A DNA stretch of 64,000 nt, taken from Salinirubellus litoreus (lineage in GTDB: Archaea > Halobacteriota > Halobacteria > Halobacteriales > Haloarculaceae). Of the stretch, positions 60,613-64,000 are shown one piece after another. The stretch is taken from positions 682,001-746,000 of the forward strand of contig NZ_CP147841.1 in assembly GCF_037335815.1 (NCBI RefSeq). The letters are read 5' to 3'. The stretch's first letter is position 1; every line of letters starts with the position of its first letter. The notes beneath the pieces were generated by a model. The model did no database searches. It worked only from the letters and a program-made list of their open reading frames with translations, and was not told the DNA's origin. A program made the position numbers and the translations under genes.

Positions 60613-61893
60613 GTGTCACCCCTCCTCCCTTCGATATCCGATCTCCCGCGCGAGACGAAGCTCGTCGTCGGGGTGATCGGCGGTGCCGAGTTCGTCAACC
60701 ACACGTACCTCGTGCTGTTCCCGCCGATACTCGGCCTGCTCGCCGCGGAGTACGGCGTCTCGCTCGGGATGCTCGGGGTAGCGATGGGCGTCCAGGGGTT
60801 CACGAACGCCGTCTTCCAGTTGCCCTTCGGCTACCTCTCGGACAACTACGACCGCCGGCTCGCACTCGGGCTCTCGATGGGGCTGAGCACGTCGAGCGTG
60901 TTCGTCGTCGCGCTCGCGCCGACGTTCGAGGTACTGCTCGTCGGGCAGGCGCTGCTGGGGATCGGGGTCGCCGGCCACCACCCCGTCCACTTCCCGCTGC
61001 TCGCCGACGCGACGCCCGAGAACATGCGCGCCCGGGCGTTCAGCGTCCGCGGGTTCCTCGGCAGTCTGGGGTTCGCCGCGCCGCCGGTCGTCGTCACCGC
61101 GGTCGTCGGCCTCCCCGGGGCGACGTGGCGAACCGCCGTCGCGCTCATCGGGCTGTTCGGAGCCGCCTACACCCTCCTCACGATCTGGACCTTCTGGCGG
61201 TACGTCGACGGCGAGACGACGACGCCCGCACCGAGTGAGTCCACGCGCGATCGGTCGCTCGGCGAGCGGCTCCGCGAGGAGTTTCGAGCAGTGATCGCCT
61301 CGCCCGCCATCGTCGCGCTGGCGCTGCTCGCGCTCGTCTCCTCGGTCGCCAGCTGGAGCGTCAACTCCTACGCGGTCGTCCTCCTCCAGGACGGCTACGG
61401 GCTCGGACTCGACGTCGCCAACCTCTCGCTGACGGCGATGTTCGTCGCCGGCGCGGTCATGGTGCTCGTCGGCGGCTACCTCTCGGACCGCTTCTCGGCG
61501 GGGCCGGTCATCGTCTCGAGCTACCTCTCGGTCGCGCTGTTCGTCGGCCTGCTCGCCTCGCTCGCCGTCTCCCCCTGGGTCGCGGTCGCCGCGGTCATCC
61601 TCGTCGGCGCGCTCCGGGCGTTCGCCGGCCCCGCGCGGTCGAAGCTCGCGGACCTCCTCTCGGCACGGGCCGACCTCGGCCGCAACTTCGCCATCGTCTC
61701 CGTGGGCACCATGGCCGGTAGCGCGATCGCCCCGCCGATGGTCGGCGGCCTCATCGAGTACGCCAGCCTTCGAGTGGCGTTCCTCGCTGTCGCCGGCGCG
61801 GCCGTCCTCGCCGCGCTCGTCGCACTCGCCATCGTCCAGATCTACGGGAAGGGGAGCGGTCTCGGCGTCACCTCGACGACCGGCGACGACTGA
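60613..61893 (+). CDS. Major facilitator superfamily transporter
   Basis: A 426-residue, twelve-helix carrier. Signature GYLSDNYDRR between helices 2 and 3, the later GGYLSDRFSAGP, and a polar central loop TTTPAPSESTRDRSLGERL. GTG start at 60613 with AAAGTAG about 30 nt upstream. The GIGVAGHHPVHFPLLADATP segment resembles fosmidomycin-resistance-type (Fsr) exporters. Substrate not known. Confidence 0.85.
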   Translation: MSPLLPSISDLPRETKLVVGVIGGAEFVNHTYLVLFPPILGLLAAEYGVSLGMLGVAMGVQGFTNAVFQLPFGYLSDNYDRRLALGLSMGLSTSSVFVVALAPTFEVLLVGQALLGIGVAGHHPVHFPLLADATPENMRARAFSVRGFLGSLGFAAPPVVVTAVVGLPGATWRTAVALIGLFGAAYTLLTIWTFWRYVDGETTTPAPSESTRDRSLGERLREEFRAVIASPAIVALALLALVSSVASWSVNSYAVVLLQDGYGLGLDVANLSLTAMFVAGAVMVLVGGYLSDRFSAGPVIVSSYLSVALFVGLLASLAVSPWVAVAAVILVGALRAFAGPARSKLADLLSARADLGRNFAIVSVGTMAGSAIAPPMVGGLIEYASLRVAFLAVAGAAVLAALVALAIVQIYGKGSGLGVTSTTGDD

Positions 61894-62021
61894 GGACGCC
61901 CCCTCGCGGGACTCACCAGCGTAGGTCGAAGGACGGACGACGGGTGCCGAGGACCACCTGGGCGGACGAGAGACGTTCGCGCGTTCGCTCGAACACCGGC
62001 CCGATGCTTCCGAGGGGCTGG

Positions 62022-62159
62022 CTACGCGCTGTCGTCGCGCTCTCGCTTCCCCGAGCGGTTGCGTCGGTATCGGAGTAGCTCGGTCGCGACTGCGCCGACA
62101 CCGATGGCGAGCGCCCCAAGGACCAGCACCCACGGTCCGGTCTGTGAGTCTTCAGTCAC
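62022..62159 (-). CDS. 45-residue single-helix membrane peptide
   Basis: GTG-started peptide with one helix (residues about 9-29, WVLVLGALAIGVGAVATELL) and a basic Arg/Lys-rich end. Not recognised. The call depends on codon bias and helix; a longer upstream in-frame start crosses low-quality sequence. Confidence 0.45.
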   Translation of the reverse strand: MTEDSQTGPWVLVLGALAIGVGAVATELLRYRRNRSGKRERDDSA

Positions 62160-62366
62160 GGGACGGGGTAGGGGCGGAGGTGGATGAACTCTTGTCTCGC
62201 GTCCGGGTCGGTCGACGCAGCCGTCCGGGGACGCAAGGGTGGGGGACTCGAAAGGCCGAGAAAGTAGTCCCACCAGACGATGAAATTCCGAGTTTTGCAT
62301 CTTTCAGGATCGCTGTACGGTTAACAGAAGAACTCGGGCCTGGTTGCACCCCTCCGGTTTTGTCCC

Positions 62367-62921
62367 TTACTCCATTTGCTCGATCCCATATTCACTCCCG
62401 AATTCCGAGAAATGTTCAACGAGTTTCTCGCCCGTCTGCTCGATTTCATCGACCGAGCTGACGTGTCGGTAGAAGACTCTGCCAGAAGAGAACGGATCCT
62501 TAGCGACCTGAAGTGCCCACTCACGGGTCTGTGCCGCCACACGCTCGTCGTCAGATTTTGAGGCGCGCTTGATCTTGTAACCAAACGCGCGCAAGGCGCC
62601 GTCGATATCCGCCCGGTTATACTGTGTCGGATCACACCAGTACAGATGGACATTTAGTCTCAAATTCCGACCATTATCTTCAGATTGAACTCGATTCATT
62701 GGGTAGTCAATCCGAGCCACCGCCAGCACGGATCCAGAAGATCGAGTTACGTTTTCCATGCCCTCCACAGGGCTGTCAAACAGTTCGGGGGTCTCGGCAA
62801 TCATCTCTTCACCGACCTGCTGCAGTGCCACTCTGATCTCGTCCTCAAATTGGTCAGCCAATCGGACTGCTTTTAGATATCGATCACTCTGGAGCCCCAT
62901 ACTAAGGAAATCATCAGTCAT
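62367..62921 (-). CDS. Unknown protein, second gene of the nuclease module
   Basis: A 184-residue protein (MTDDFLSMGLQSDRYL...) with a central beta part (GSVLAVARIDYPMN, RNLRLNVHLYWCDP) and a helical C-terminal half. I do not recognise it. Third codon positions carry many more A/T than the rest of the window, a sign of a foreign origin. Its ATG overlaps the stop of the nuclease-like gene (ATGA), so they are one unit. It might be a partner or inhibitor of the nuclease. Confidence 0.6.
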   Translation of the reverse strand: MTDDFLSMGLQSDRYLKAVRLADQFEDEIRVALQQVGEEMIAETPELFDSPVEGMENVTRSSGSVLAVARIDYPMNRVQSEDNGRNLRLNVHLYWCDPTQYNRADIDGALRAFGYKIKRASKSDDERVAAQTREWALQVAKDPFSSGRVFYRHVSSVDEIEQTGEKLVEHFSEFGSEYGIEQME

Positions 62922-64000
62922 TGAACGACCCTCTCGCGGAGATATGTTAGTTGTTTCTCGAGAATCTCGGCGAATTGAATCGGCCGAAGCGAATCGACGA
63001 CGTTCGCAAGAGCGACCATTCGTTCAATTACTGGCTGTGGACGGAACTCCATAATCTGCTGCTCAGCGACCGCACAGAACAGGTAGGCGTTGGCCGCCCA
63101 GTGATCGTCAACAACTGCATTCCGACGCAGAAGCGAGCGAATCGCCGCGGTCACGTCACGCCAGTATATCACGGCGACAGGCCCGGGATCAGCCCATTCG
63201 ATCCGGAGCGGTCCACCTGGTCGCTGCTCAACCGGCGGCCCAACGATGGAGCCGAGACGGCCGGTCTTTCGCTTTGGGAGGAGGAGTGCATGAGTCCACT
63301 CCTGGTCGTCGTAGTGGTGCTCGACGAGGCGCGCCGTCTCGGCCGTTTCGGGTAGTTCTCGTCGTCCAGCTTCACCTCGATGGAGACGCCACGGTCGGCG
63401 TGAAAGACGAGTATGTCCGGCCGTCGGAAGGAGCCCTCCTGCTCAACCCGCTTCGAGAGCTGTTCTTCTCGAACCACCTTGTCCGGGGACTGATCCACTT
63501 CAACGTCGAATAGCTCCCCCACCAGCTCTGCAGAGGGTCGAAGCAGCCGCGCCAGCCACTGCGACCACTCCACCTCGTTACTGGGCTGAAGCGGGCCCCG
63601 TTGGAACCGATTCAGGGTCAGGTCTGCGGCCAGCGGGTCCGTATCGAAGGGGGCCTCCGATTGTCTCCACTCCTTGTTGGATCGGTCCAGCAGGTTAGCG
63701 AGTTCAACGGCTGTATCATGGCCCGTCTCAGCGTAGACATCCCACCACGGCTCGAGCTCGTCCCAAGCGTCAGTCGACCGGCCGAAGGTGGACGCCCAAT
63801 CTGAGGCGGGGGCCTGGATAACGGGAGAGGAGTCCGCATACACCCGCCACCACGGATCGAGTTCATTCCACTTGTCGGCCAACCACTCTACGTCGAGCAC
63901 TCGGTCAGAGGCGGCACTTGGACTGATTGGTCGTGCCTGCGTGTATGCTGCCCACCAGGGGTCGAGACCCTCCCAATCACCCGGCTCGACCTCGATGCCC
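62918..64000 (-). pseudogene. PD-(D/E)XK nuclease-like protein with tryptophan-rich repeats, frameshifted (runs off the right edge)
   Basis: From the edge the frame holds three copies of a 35-residue repeat with W-x-x-L-[DE]-P-W-W-x-x-Y, then a linker, then RRPDILVFHADRGVSIEVKLDD, a PD-(D/E)XK active site (PD, then EVK). At about 63350 one base is missing: the coding sense goes on in another frame (ETAETARLVEHHYDDQEW, ALLLPKRKTGRLGSIVGPP, VIYWRDVTAAIRSLL) to the TGA at 62918-62920, which overlaps the next gene. Total in-window length about 360 residues. Either a recent inactivating mutation, a programmed shift or a sequence error. Low-GC island; resembles no family I can name. Confidence 0.65.
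63700..63990 (-). repeat. Three in-frame 35-residue tryptophan-rich repeats
   Basis: WEGLDPWWAAY, WNELDPWWRVY and WDELEPWWDVY begin at exactly 35-residue (105 bp) intervals. Between them the sequence is variable in DNA and protein. More copies may lie beyond the window edge. Confidence 0.7.

Noticed and set aside
62918..63172. A separate 84-residue gene
   Set aside because: Its sequence is the continuation of the nuclease-like protein after a one-base shift; it has no promoter and its start is internal.

Overview
The window is GC-rich and reads as the chromosome of a halophilic archaeon (class Halobacteria). The predicted proteins are strongly acidic. Many exported proteins carry twin-arginine signals with a lipobox. 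Most transcription units have a T/A-rich TATA-like box 24 to 30 nt before the start codon and no room for a ribosome-binding site, as in leaderless haloarchaeal mRNAs. I used that spacing to choose starts. About 65 genes are called. No rRNA, tRNA, CRISPR array or transposase was found.

Layout. 1-10 kb is a redox region: the start of a Tat-exported molybdenum formate dehydrogenase, a divergent HdrA/MvhD-like iron-sulfur protein with a TorD-type chaperone, three tiny membrane proteins, a DyP-fold lipoprotein, a small membrane/zinc-ribbon operon, and an aldehyde:ferredoxin oxidoreductase (AOR) paralogue without its Fe-S cysteines. 10-18 kb holds a glyoxalase-fold protein, leuS of bacterial type, a second AOR with all four cluster cysteines, and a regulator next to an AEC transporter whose promoter carries a perfect inverted repeat. 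18-26 kb carries a thioesterase, an MFS transporter, an amidase, two class III CoA-transferases, a methylmalonyl-CoA decarboxylase-like crotonase and a peroxiredoxin, which suggests acyl-CoA or amide catabolism. 26-35 kb is housekeeping: zinc finger, cold-shock protein, sugar dehydrogenase, PiT phosphate transporter, ArsN2-like acetyltransferase, M24 peptidase, threonine synthase, UspA, cupin and a hydrolase.

35-45.4 kb holds two complete pstSCAB phosphate-import operons in tandem on the minus strand. Their pstB genes share a 367 bp almost identical tract that ends abruptly, as expected of gene conversion. With the PiT transporter this makes phosphate uptake the main theme of the middle of the window. 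45.6-62 kb is mixed metabolism and regulation: coiled-coil and SHOCT proteins, a cupin, threonine dehydratase, flavin-binding protein, SDR, phosphatase, CinA-like protein, P450, HTH regulators, FMN reductase, HisD-family dehydrogenase, iron-related protein and MFS.

Three places look rearranged or foreign. (1) 55.3-56.2 kb is a broken fusion of the start of an ATP-dependent DNA ligase and the end of a metallo-beta-lactamase exonuclease. (2) A 95 bp element with terminal inverted repeats occurs at 17.85 kb and 56.28 kb, each time exactly 2 nt after a stop codon, with all 12 differences being transitions. (3) From about 62.3 kb to the right edge the base composition drops and an unfamiliar two-gene module appears: a PD-(D/E)XK nuclease-like protein with 35-residue tryptophan-rich repeats, broken by a single-base frameshift, overlapping a gene of unknown function. 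I consider this the best candidate for an undescribed system.
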